Shown piece after piece: positions 1-5,253 of a stretch of DNA of 10,929 bases. Numbering within the stretch: the stretch's first letter is position 1; the number at the start of each line of letters is the position of its first letter. Under the pieces are notes generated by a model. It ran no database searches. It saw nothing but the letters and a program-made list of their open reading frames with translations, and was not told where the DNA came from. A program made the position numbers and the translations under genes. The DNA is from an uncultured Candidatus Saccharibacteria bacterium (GTDB lineage Bacteria > Patescibacteriota > Saccharimonadia > Saccharimonadales > Saccharimonadaceae), in the NCBI GenBank assembly GCA_947306315.1, contig CAMZGF010000022.1, positions 1 through 10,929 of the forward strand, read 5' to 3'.

Positions 1-876
1 TGGATCGTGTGCCGGAGTAATCTTCACCGCACCAGTACCATAAGCTGGGTCAGCATGCTCATCCGCAATAATCGGAATTTCACGTTTTGTAAGAGGTAAC
101 TTCACCATTTTACCAACAACTGCCTTATAGCGCTCATCTTCAGGATTAACGGCTACGGCGGTATCACCAAAGAGTGTCTCAGGACGGGTTGTCGAAACAA
201 TAATCTCAGAAAGGGAATCAGTTGGCTCAACGAGCTCATAAGCGATATCCCAGAGATGACCTTCCTCATCTTTATGGGTAACTTCGATATCAGCAAAAGC
301 GGTCTGGTGTTTTGTACAGAAGTTAACGAGCTTCTCGCCACGGTAAACCATGCCATCCTTCCACATCTTTTCAAATGTAGTATAGACACGGCGAACCACA
401 TTTTCATCTAGGGTGAAGGTTAAATCTTGCCATGAACATGAAGCACCGAGGGCACGGAGTTGAAGCTCCATATTACCTCTCTGTTGCTCAACGAAATCCC
501 AAACACGGGCATAGAGTTCATCACGGGAGAATTCAAAACGAGTATGTCCGTCTTTTTCAAGATTACGTTCATAAACCACCCAAGTCTCAAAACCAGCGTG
601 ATCTGCACCTGGAACATACCAAGCACGTTCACCACGTAATCTGTAGTAACGAGTTAAGCTATCCTCAAGAGCCACTGTAAGGCCATGTCCGATATGCAAG
701 TTTCCATTTGCGTTAGGTGGCGGCATTACGATCGAAAAGCGCTTACGCTTGCTCTCAGAGCCTTCTAGACCCATTTCTTTGCCAGGGATATCCTTCAAAA
801 ACTTACCAGCAGCTTCCCAGGCTGCATAGATGTCTGTTTCAAAGTTCTGTGGTTCGTAGCTACTTGCAAATTTCAT
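1..876 (-). CDS. valS: Valyl-tRNA synthetase, N-terminal 292 residues (partial)
   Basis: Class Ia aminoacyl-tRNA synthetase that charges tRNA-Val with valine in the cytoplasm. The gene enters from the right and runs off the left edge, so only about the first third is present. The class I signature PPPNANGNLHIGHG is at residues 52-65 (HIGH 61-64), followed by a GADHAGFET block near 90-98, where many ValRS have GTDHAG. The start of the editing (CP1) domain is visible as STTRPETLFGDTAV at 228-241. The ATG at 876 is chosen because AAAGGGAGAA lies just upstream and homology starts at once (SSYEPQNFETDIYAAW). The gene upstream ends 17 bp away on the same strand, so co-transcription is likely. The KMSKS motif and anticodon-binding domain lie outside the window. 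Identification is secure. Confidence 0.96.
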   Translation of the reverse strand, partial: MKFASSYEPQNFETDIYAAWEAAGKFLKDIPGKEMGLEGSESKRKRFSIVMPPPNANGNLHIGHGLTVALEDSLTRYYRLRGERAWYVPGADHAGFETWVVYERNLEKDGHTRFEFSRDELYARVWDFVEQQRGNMELQLRALGASCSWQDLTFTLDENVVRRVYTTFEKMWKDGMVYRGEKLVNFCTKHQTAFADIEVTHKDEEGHLWDIAYELVEPTDSLSEIIVSTTRPETLFGDTAVAVNPEDERYKAVVGKMVKLPLTKREIPIIADEHADPAYGTGAVKITPAHDP

Positions 877-893
877 ATTTCTCCCTTTATCCT

Positions 894-2300
894 TTATTCA
901 CTTCCTTTTCCAGTAAACACTGCGACAATAGTCATTAATAAAATCTTTATATCGAATAATACTGACCAGTGATCGATGTAATAACAATCAAGTCTTACGA
1001 CTTCTTCGAAATCCGTTATTTCGCTTCTGCCACTCGTCTGCCAAAGTCCGGTAATTCCCGGTTTAAGTGAAAGCCTTCTCTTATGATGCCTTGAGTATTG
1101 TTGGTATTCATCAATCATCGGTGGTCTAGTCCCAACCAGCGACATATCACCTTTAAGAACATTGAAGAACTGAGGAAATTCATCAATCGAGGTTTTTCGA
1201 ATAAAACGTCCAACCTTCGTGATTCTCGGGTCATCTTTCATCTTAAACATCGCGCCGTCCATCTCATTTTTTCCAGATTCCATCAATTTCTTGCGTCTCT
1301 CCTCCGCATCTCTATACATCGAACGGAATTTATACATATAGAAATATTTTCCATTTTTTCCGACACGTTTTTGCCTAAAGAAGACTGGGCCACCATCCTC
1401 AATCAAAATTGCTGGCGCCACAAAAATCCCAAGGACAATCGTGAATAAACAACCAATCAAACCGCCAATAATATCAATCACTCTCTTAATAAAAAGCGAT
1501 AATTCCGAGAAAATCCTTGGCGCAAAACGTACCACTTCTAATGTGCCAAAATCTTCAAGCTTTGAGTCAAACGTCTCCATCGCAAATGAATCAAGTGTTA
1601 CCATCGAATCAATCCCCATCTCACCAACAATATCGATAATCGACGCCATTCTCTCGCGGTCCATATGATCAACTGAAATAATTGCAAGATTCACATTATG
1701 CGTTTTCAAAAATGTCATCGGATCAGTATCGCTCTTATCAAAACGTCCGTCATAGACACGATAAAAAGTCGACTGACCTTTTGCGTTCACTTCTGCAATT
1801 CCTACGATCTCAAAATCATCTGCACCGTTTTGGACGAGATTGCGAATTACCTTCGTCTTATCTTTTCTATCCGTAAAGACCACTGTCTGACGTTTATGAC
1901 GCGATTGGATTGAACGAATTATTCTATGAGTAATTCCAGAAACGACAAGCGAGAAAACAAAGTAAAAACTAAAGAAATAGCCGAAGAAAAGTCGTGGAAT
2001 AGAATCTGAAATATGGGCCATATAGACAATTGACGCAAAGAGCCCTGCCACAAACAACATACTAAAGAATGATTCTTTAAAAGTCCTTAGAAGCCCTCTT
2101 CTTCCAGAAAGGTTTGAAGGCTTATAAATCAAGAAAACTGCAACATAACAGAGCAAAAGATATGACAATACAAGTGCATCATTAATATTTCTAAACGTAT
2201 CCGCGTCTTCCCAACCAAAACGAAAAGTATACGCAATCAAAAACGCCGCGATAATCGCGATAATATTAGAAATAAATGTGCCCAATCTTCTACTCAACAT
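894..2300 (-). CDS. Polyprenyl-phosphate sugar-1-phosphate transferase (WcaJ/WbaP type)
   Basis: Membrane enzyme that starts exopolysaccharide or surface glycan synthesis by moving a sugar-1-phosphate from a nucleotide sugar to undecaprenyl phosphate. The 468-aa protein has hydrophobic segments near residues 8-26, 42-58, 78-97 and 104-122, then a soluble region of CoA-binding-like type (about 135-245), a further membrane segment (about 275-300) and the bacterial sugar transferase domain from 270 to the end. Family motifs seen are FFRQKRVGKNGKYF (307-320), YKFRSM (323-328), the catalytic Asp-Glu in RKTSIDEFPQFFNVLKGDMS (D373, E374), VGTRPP (389-394) and KPGITGLWQTSGR (413-425). Full length for the five-segment type. 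The sugar cannot be told from sequence. The ATG lies 9 nt after a TATAAT and has only a weak purine stretch upstream, so the mRNA may be leaderless. valS follows after 17 bp. Confidence 0.93.
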   Translation of the reverse strand: MLSRRLGTFISNIIAIIAAFLIAYTFRFGWEDADTFRNINDALVLSYLLLCYVAVFLIYKPSNLSGRRGLLRTFKESFFSMLFVAGLFASIVYMAHISDSIPRLFFGYFFSFYFVFSLVVSGITHRIIRSIQSRHKRQTVVFTDRKDKTKVIRNLVQNGADDFEIVGIAEVNAKGQSTFYRVYDGRFDKSDTDPMTFLKTHNVNLAIISVDHMDRERMASIIDIVGEMGIDSMVTLDSFAMETFDSKLEDFGTLEVVRFAPRIFSELSLFIKRVIDIIGGLIGCLFTIVLGIFVAPAILIEDGGPVFFRQKRVGKNGKYFYMYKFRSMYRDAEERRKKLMESGKNEMDGAMFKMKDDPRITKVGRFIRKTSIDEFPQFFNVLKGDMSLVGTRPPMIDEYQQYSRHHKRRLSLKPGITGLWQTSGRSEITDFEEVVRLDCYYIDHWSVLFDIKILLMTIVAVFTGKGSE

Positions 2301-2306
2301 TCTTTC

Positions 2307-2334
2307 TTAATTATAACATACATCATGATATAAT
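2307..2334 (+). promoter_or_regulatory. Promoter of the HIT gene
   Basis: TATAAT at 2329-2334 with an extended TG (CATGATATAAT) and a poor -35 (TTAATT, 2307-2312) 16 nt upstream. A transcript would start near 2341 and include the GAGAGG ribosome-binding site before the ATG at 2359. The promoter is back to back with that of the sugar transferase in a 58-bp spacer. Confidence 0.55.
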
Positions 2335-2340
2335 TATCAA
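2310..2340 (-). promoter_or_regulatory. Promoter of the sugar transferase-valS operon
   Basis: On the minus strand TTGATA (2340-2335) and TATAAT (2315-2310) are separated by 19 nt, with TG one base before the -10 box (TATGTTATAAT). The start codon is 9 nt beyond the -10, so transcription would begin at or within a few bases of the ATG. It overlaps the divergent promoter of the HIT gene. Confidence 0.6.
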
Positions 2341-2358
2341 AAATAACAGAGAGGTTTT

Positions 2359-2736
2359 ATGGCAAGTATTTTCTCAAAAATCGTCACAGGCGAAATTCCA
2401 TGTTACAAAATCTACGAAGACGAAACCGTCCTCGCTTTTCTAGACATCCATCCCGAAACAAGGGGACACACTCTCGTCATCCCAAAAATCGAGATCGATA
2501 AAATTTACGACCTTCCAGACGATGTCTATACTCATCTCATGTCTGTCGTAAAAATGCTCAGCAAAAATATGGAAGAAAAACTTGGCGCTCGTACTCTTTT
2601 AAAAGTTATTGGCACCGACGTCCCACATGCTCACGTCCATCTCGTACCATACGATGAAAAGTATGAACACGGCAAAACTCTCGAACTCGCTCCCGAAGAA
2701 TTCGAAAAAATCCGCGATATTCTTGCAGTAAAATAA
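2359..2736 (+). CDS. HIT-family (histidine triad) nucleotide-binding protein
   Basis: Small cytoplasmic nucleotide hydrolase or transferase of the Hint/HinT branch, which typically hydrolyses phosphoramidates such as adenylated amines and aminoacyl-adenylates; the actual substrate is unknown. The 125-aa protein carries the N-terminal signature SIFSKIVTGEIPCYKIYEDE (3-22), the AFLDIHPETRGHTLVIPK block (26-43) and the triad PHAHVHLVP, with H90, H92 (expected nucleophile) and H94. Length is normal, but the tail after the triad (YDEKYEHGKTLELAPEEFEKI) differs from the WPPG-type C-terminus of classical Hint. GAGAGG 6-7 bp upstream supports the ATG. It is divergent from the sugar transferase and followed by a separate promoter, so it is probably monocistronic. 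Confidence 0.93.
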   Translation: MASIFSKIVTGEIPCYKIYEDETVLAFLDIHPETRGHTLVIPKIEIDKIYDLPDDVYTHLMSVVKMLSKNMEEKLGARTLLKVIGTDVPHAHVHLVPYDEKYEHGKTLELAPEEFEKIRDILAVK

Positions 2737-2758
2737 TTACGTCCACCCCTGTAAATCG

Positions 2759-2787
2759 TTGATTTTTGGGCATTTTTGTGCTATGGT
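2759..2787 (+). promoter_or_regulatory. Promoter of the 447-aa gene
   Basis: TTGATT (2759-2764), 17-nt spacer, TATGGT (2782-2787), with extended TGTGC before the -10. The predicted start is about 2794, which puts the 9-nt repeat at 2793-2801 at the extreme 5' end of the mRNA and gives a 5' UTR of about 60 nt. Confidence 0.6.
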
Positions 2788-2792
2788 AGAAA

Positions 2793-2801
2793 TAGGTGGG
2801 T
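2793..2801 (+). repeat. Left copy of a 9-bp inverted repeat flanking the 447-aa gene
   Basis: TAGGTGGGT here is the exact reverse complement of ACCCACCTA at 4197-4205, next to the stop codon. The two copies bracket the whole transcription unit. They could pair in the mRNA, or be the remains of an insertion boundary; at 9 bp, chance is not excluded. Confidence 0.4.
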
Positions 2802-2839
2802 CATAATTTTTTTGAAATAAAAATCGTACCTTTACATAC

Positions 2840-2847
2840 AGGAGGTG
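2840..2847 (+). promoter_or_regulatory. Strong Shine-Dalgarno that fixes the start at 2854
   Basis: AGGAGGTG matches the 16S anti-Shine-Dalgarno over eight bases and lies 6 nt before the ATG at 2854. A reading frame starting at the GTG at 2845 would put this site inside the gene, so the ATG is preferred. Confidence 0.85.
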
Positions 2848-2853
2848 ATATCT

Positions 2854-4197
2854 ATGTATACGACAATAGAAGAAATAAAGAAAGCCTCGAACAAATATAG
2901 TCAGATACGTGAAAAGATTAGAAGAGCAATCATTACCATAAATCCAGTTGAACTTGTCACGCCTTTAGGGGCAACTGCTGAAGAAATGGATTGGCTTGAT
3001 ACTCTCGAAAAATCCAATTACAGAGTTTTTGAAAACCCCAACTTAGACAACTACGATCCGGCGCTCATTAATCATTGCATCAGCCAGGAAAAAGCTCTAC
3101 TCCAGTTACAATCGGAACTTTCTTCCGTTAAAGAAAATGCAACTGGCATAGCTGAATCATTCGTCCTGGAGAATTACATGCAGGCCATAACTGACAGTCT
3201 CAAAACAGCCAAACTCGCTAAATCAATAGAAAACAAAAACGACAAAGAATCTGCGAGTATCGTGAAAGAGAAATACGGATGCCCAAGTTTTGACAACGTC
3301 ACTGATGCAATCAATATCGCTCACCAAATCCTAAACGGTTCATTTGACGTTTCTGCTGCAAAGAAGGCTAATATCAGCTTTAAACCGAAGACGTTAAGAT
3401 GGTTTAACACTATAAAGCCCATTTACACACAGGATTTTATGAGCATGATCAAATCCGCGTTTGATCTATATCAAACGCATGCATCGCCAATCTACCAAAT
3501 CCCTGACTTTGTCTATGGAACGGTAGAGGCGCTCGACAAAACGTTTTTTAAAACAGCACCATCCGTCATTGTTCCGCTCGTAGCTAACATGGACGATTTT
3601 TCCTTCGTCCGTCTTCTTAAGCGAGAAATTGATTGCCGATGGAGATGCTCAAGAAACGTCGAAGAACTCGGTCTTCTAAAATGCGACGATGAATTCGTCT
3701 ATGACGGGTTTTCCGCTTTCACCGACATGGATTACAGCGAAAAATACCTCGGCCAGAAAGCTATCGACGGCATCTATTACATGGTCGCAATCGACAACGC
3801 AAGCTGCAGTGATGACGGGCAGGGAAGTTTCACAAATACAGCCAAACTCATCTATAATCTGTTACCAGAGAAAATGGACAAGAAAATTCGTGCGAGAAAT
3901 ACCTGGAAGTACACATACAGTGCATACCGTGGTATTACCGATACGAATAATAAAAGTGGCTACGCTTTCACAAAGGACCGCAACATCTACGAAGGCTATA
4001 TTTATGTGAAATCTTTATTCCTTCACGAATCTACGGAATATTTGAACTACGGCGCTCTACCAAAAACCATTTTCGAAAAATTCATGTCAATCGTCGACAA
4101 AAAAGACGCCGAAAGGAATGCTATTTTGAGCCAGGATATCGAGCCGTTCTTATTCAATGAGATCGAGAAAGCAATACCAGTTGTACATCCGATTTAA
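2854..4197 (+). CDS. DUF1704/MATCAP-like protein, metal-binding histidines lost (putative pseudo-peptidase)
   Basis: A 447-aa soluble protein with no signal peptide or membrane segment. The N-terminal 210 residues are helical and rich in Lys/Glu and unrecognised. The C-terminal half resembles the DUF1704 (MATCAP tyrosine carboxypeptidase) family by motif order. Where the family has HExxxH with the pattern HEIDTH, this protein has R257-E258-I-D-C-R262; where it has EEGLA, this has YDGFSA (283-288); and the downstream YRG (358-360), FTKD (372-375) and Y379-x-G381 match the family's RG...FTKD..YL.G stretch. This match is from memory and not from a profile search. Both His to Arg changes (CGA at 3622 and 3637) would remove the zinc, although the catalytic Glu is kept. 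It has its own promoter, a near-perfect Shine-Dalgarno and a strong terminator, so it is expressed alone. It could instead be an unrelated orphan family. Confidence 0.85.
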   Translation: MYTTIEEIKKASNKYSQIREKIRRAIITINPVELVTPLGATAEEMDWLDTLEKSNYRVFENPNLDNYDPALINHCISQEKALLQLQSELSSVKENATGIAESFVLENYMQAITDSLKTAKLAKSIENKNDKESASIVKEKYGCPSFDNVTDAINIAHQILNGSFDVSAAKKANISFKPKTLRWFNTIKPIYTQDFMSMIKSAFDLYQTHASPIYQIPDFVYGTVEALDKTFFKTAPSVIVPLVANMDDFSFVRLLKREIDCRWRCSRNVEELGLLKCDDEFVYDGFSAFTDMDYSEKYLGQKAIDGIYYMVAIDNASCSDDGQGSFTNTAKLIYNLLPEKMDKKIRARNTWKYTYSAYRGITDTNNKSGYAFTKDRNIYEGYIYVKSLFLHESTEYLNYGALPKTIFEKFMSIVDKKDAERNAILSQDIEPFLFNEIEKAIPVVHPI

Positions 4198-4205
4198 CCC
4201 ACCTA
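4197..4205 (-). repeat. Right copy of the 9-bp inverted repeat flanking the 447-aa gene
   Basis: ACCCACCTA begins at the last base of the TAA stop codon and is the reverse complement of 2793-2801. It lies 8 bp before the terminator stem, so it would be in the 3' UTR of the same mRNA. Confidence 0.4.
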
Positions 4206-4213
4206 CCTTTAAA

Positions 4214-4245
4214 AAGCCCCCGCATTTTGCGGGGGCTTATTTTTT
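4214..4245. terminator. Strong Rho-independent terminator, bidirectional
   Basis: A perfect 10-bp GC-rich stem (4214-4223 with 4229-4238), loop ATTTT, then a T tract at 4240-4245. On the minus strand the same stem is followed by five Ts, so it can also stop transcription from the right. It ends the 447-aa gene and would serve the ORF at 4261-4521 if that is real. Confidence 0.93.
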
Positions 4246-4260
4246 AGTGGGGTTTCTATC

Positions 4261-4521
4261 TTACGGAAAGGGGAACAATTTTATTCGAAGACTCTGGAGC
4301 CATAAGTTAAAACCAGCTACCAATAGATAAATAACAGGATATGGGAGAGTCCCCATACCTAACCAGCTGCCGTCGTCATCCATTACATAGCCAGCTGGGC
4401 TTATAGGTGTGTTTGATATAAGGTCGTCTCGCCATTCACCTATAGAAGGTTCATCATTCCGATGTACCTTTGAGTATTTATAGTCCTCATAAAATATACG
4501 TGGCAATCTGATTATAGTCAC
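4261..4521 (-). CDS. Hypothetical 86-aa protein (doubtful)
   Basis: Open frame from a GTG at 4521 to a TAA at 4261. Not recognised. The first 55 residues are mixed-charge and the end (about 58-75, TLPYPVIYLLVAGFNLWL) is hydrophobic, so a C-terminal membrane tail is possible. For: a TATGGTATAAT extended -10 lies 20 nt upstream, and the terminator at 4214-4245 works in this direction. Against: there is no Shine-Dalgarno, the start is GTG, and isoleucine is coded mostly by ATA, unlike the ATT/ATC of the neighbours. This codon use fits either a recently acquired or non-coding stretch. No partner genes. Confidence 0.35.
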   Translation of the reverse strand: MTIIRLPRIFYEDYKYSKVHRNDEPSIGEWRDDLISNTPISPAGYVMDDDGSWLGMGTLPYPVIYLLVAGFNLWLQSLRIKLFPFP

Positions 4522-4541
4522 AACGAAAACAAGAATGGCAT

Positions 4542-4552
4542 ATTATACCATA
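4542..4552 (-). promoter_or_regulatory. Possible promoter for the 86-aa ORF, inside a near-palindrome
   Basis: TATGGTATAAT on the minus strand matches the extended -10 used elsewhere in the window; no good -35 is seen. The box sits in a 17-bp imperfect palindrome (4535-4551; arms ATGG and CCAT) that could be an operator. Confidence 0.4.
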
Positions 4553-4597
4553 TATATTTTTATCATTTTGAAAAGAGATAGTACCTACTTTGACAAC

Positions 4598-4618
4598 AAA
4601 AAAGAGCCCTTAAGCTCT
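4598..4618 (-). terminator. Terminator downstream of tRNA-Arg
   Basis: On the minus strand AGAGC and GCTCT pair around a 6-nt loop (TTAAGG) and run directly into six Ts, 14 nt after the encoded CCA. The stem is short (5 bp), but its position right after the tRNA supports the call. Confidence 0.7.
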
Positions 4619-4631
4619 AATGTTGATTATA

Positions 4632-4708
4632 TGGTACACCCGACAGGATTCGAACCTACGACCTTTTGCTCCGCAAGCAAACGCTCTATCCAGCTGAGCT
4701 ACGGGTGC
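4632..4708 (-). tRNA. tRNA-Arg (anticodon GCG)
   Basis: A complete cloverleaf with encoded CCA (4632-4634). Acceptor GCACCCG pairs with CGGGTGT (first pair G-U); D-arm GCTC/GAGC with A14, G18-G19, A20, A21; anticodon stem TTTGC/GCAAA with loop TTGCGGA, anticodon at 4674-4672; variable loop AGGTC; T-arm GTAGG/CCTGT with TTCGAAT. A20, C35 and discriminator A73 are the classical arginine identity elements, agreeing with the anticodon. It would read CGC and CGU. Most bacteria read these with ACG edited to ICG, so a GCG anticodon is unusual. It is transcribed from a promoter about 180 bp upstream through a structured leader. Confidence 0.95.
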
Positions 4709-4712
4709 ATAA
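4700..4712. repeat. 13-bp direct repeat, copy at the tRNA-Arg 5' end
   Basis: Covers the first bases of tRNA-Arg and three bases upstream; minus-strand sequence TTATGCACCCGTA. The identical 13 bp recur at 4777-4789, exactly 77 bp away, about one tRNA length. Confidence 0.75.
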
Positions 4713-4886
4713 TGAGTGAACAGCGACCGAGCCTGCTCGGGCATTGTTCGCGAATGTGCATCCGAAAGCGCTAGCTTACGGGTGCATAAATCTAACTTGG
4801 TGTGGATACCGCCACAGGAAAGTTCAATACTTCGAATCTGTAGCGATTCCACCTAGAAATTAAATGAGCATCGTATTGCTACGACA
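4709..4886 (-). ncRNA. Structured leader or small RNA upstream of tRNA-Arg
   Basis: About 178 nt between the predicted transcription start and the tRNA. Folded by eye on the minus strand it gives four hairpins: TCGTA/TACGA with a GCAA tetraloop right at the 5' end (4871-4884); a long stem of GTGGA/TCCAC plus an 8-bp CGCTACAG/CTGTGGCG helix (4802-4852); a TGCACCCG/CGGATGCA stem with an inner AAGC/GCTT (4757-4786, one C-A mismatch); and CCGAG/CTCGG inside GAACA/TGTTC (4718-4749). There is no ribosome-binding site or convincing frame. The reading frame across this region ends in a translated tRNA and is not a protein. It could be a processed small RNA, a tRNA-processing element or a degenerate tandem tRNA. 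Not recognised as a known family. Confidence 0.5.
4777..4789. repeat. 13-bp direct repeat, copy in the tRNA-Arg leader
   Basis: Identical to 4700-4712, with the similarity continuing as AGCT after one extra base. It forms the 5' arm of the third leader hairpin and imitates the 5' acceptor strand of tRNA-Arg. Confidence 0.75.
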
Positions 4887-4892
4887 ACTCGT

Positions 4893-4921
4893 ATTGTATC
4901 ACATTTTTTATTTTTTTTCAA
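4893..4921 (-). promoter_or_regulatory. Strong promoter of the tRNA-Arg unit
   Basis: TTGAAA (4921-4916), exact 17-nt A-rich spacer, TACAAT (4898-4893), extended by TGTGA. Predicted start near 4886, about 178 nt before the tRNA. This is one of the best promoters in the window and the only one upstream of the tRNA on this strand. Confidence 0.8.
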
Positions 4922-4956
4922 GAAGAAAGAAGAGAATGTTTTATTATTAAACAAAA

Positions 4957-5010
4957 AACTTTCAAATCACTACCAGCTTGTTTCCAATTCATATAGTGAT
5001 TATGAAAGTT
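4957..5010 (-). terminator. Long AT-rich inverted repeat, probable terminator of tRNA-Ser
   Basis: Arms 4957-4972 and 4994-5010 pair over 16 bp with a single bulged base; the 21-nt loop is unstructured. On the minus strand the stem ends in GTT and continues into more Ts (4953-4958 region) about 16 nt after tRNA-Ser, so it can end that transcript. The low GC content makes it a weak terminator; a different role is possible. Confidence 0.55.
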
Positions 5011-5025
5011 AAACCTACGGAAAAA

Positions 5026-5113
5026 TGGCGGAAGCGAGAGGATTCGAACCTCCGAGACATTGCTGCCCACACGATTTCGAGTCGTGCGCCTTCAACCACT
5101 CGGCCACGCTTCC
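5026..5113 (-). tRNA. tRNA-Ser (anticodon CGA)
   Basis: A class II tRNA with encoded CCA (5026-5028) and discriminator G. Acceptor GGAAGCG pairs with CGCTTCC; D-arm GCC...GGC; anticodon stem CACGA/TCGTG, loop CTCGAAA with anticodon at 5079-5077; long variable arm (about 16 nt) as required for serine; T-arm GGAGG/CCTCT with TTCGAAT. It reads UCG. It lies upstream of the tRNA-Arg unit on the same strand, but the inverted repeat and a new promoter between them suggest separate transcription. Confidence 0.97.
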
Positions 5114-5120
5114 ACATTCT

Positions 5121-5131
5121 ATCTTATCACA
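5121..5131 (-). promoter_or_regulatory. Extended -10 promoter of tRNA-Ser
   Basis: TGTGATAAGAT on the minus strand, almost the same as TGTGATACAAT of the tRNA-Arg promoter. Only 7 nt separate the -10 box from tRNA position 1, so transcription would start at about the mature 5' end. The -35 region (TGGCGT) is poor, so recognition would rely on the extended -10. Confidence 0.5.
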
Positions 5132-5150
5132 AAAACCCAAGCTACGCCAC

Positions 5151-5170
5151 CCCTAGAAAGCCCTAGAAAA
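5151..5170. repeat. Tandem 10-bp repeat between tRNA-Ser and the 80-aa gene
   Basis: CCCTAGAAAG is followed directly by CCCTAGAAAA, a 9-of-10 match with one helical turn spacing. It lies between the divergent promoters at 5121-5131 and 5186-5214 and could be a paired protein-binding site. Confidence 0.4.
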
Positions 5171-5185
5171 CCAAACCGCTCATGC

Positions 5186-5214
5186 TTGCATTACCTCTAT
5201 AAAAGTACTATAAT
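5186..5214 (+). promoter_or_regulatory. Promoter of the 80-aa gene
   Basis: TTGCAT (5186-5191), 17-nt spacer, perfect TATAAT (5209-5214); no TG extension. Predicted start near 5221, giving a 5' UTR of about 33 nt. Confidence 0.75.
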
Positions 5215-5253
5215 TATACTTACTATTGCACTTTGGGAAAGGAGGGTAGCCCT

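Noticed and set aside
1098..1913. Plus-strand frames of 64-116 aa inside the sugar transferase gene
   Set aside because: The opposite strand encodes a complete, motif-rich enzyme over the same bases.
4590..4595. Perfect -35 hexamer TTGACA on the plus strand
   Set aside because: No -10 at the right spacing and it faces into the antisense of tRNA-Arg.
4799..4813. T-box-like string GGTGTGGATACCGCC on the plus strand
   Set aside because: It resembles the T-box antiterminator core but has an insertion, is on the strand opposite to the strong promoter, and no specifier stem or downstream synthetase gene follows.
4816..4826. AGGAAAGTTC, similar to the conserved start region of RNase P RNA
   Set aside because: Only this short piece matches; the partner conserved region and the needed length of about 350 nt are absent.
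4610..4852. 80-aa minus-strand frame containing PVAQLDRAFACGAKGRRFESC
   Set aside because: This is translation through tRNA-Arg and its leader; such peptides are a familiar annotation artefact, and there is no ribosome-binding site.
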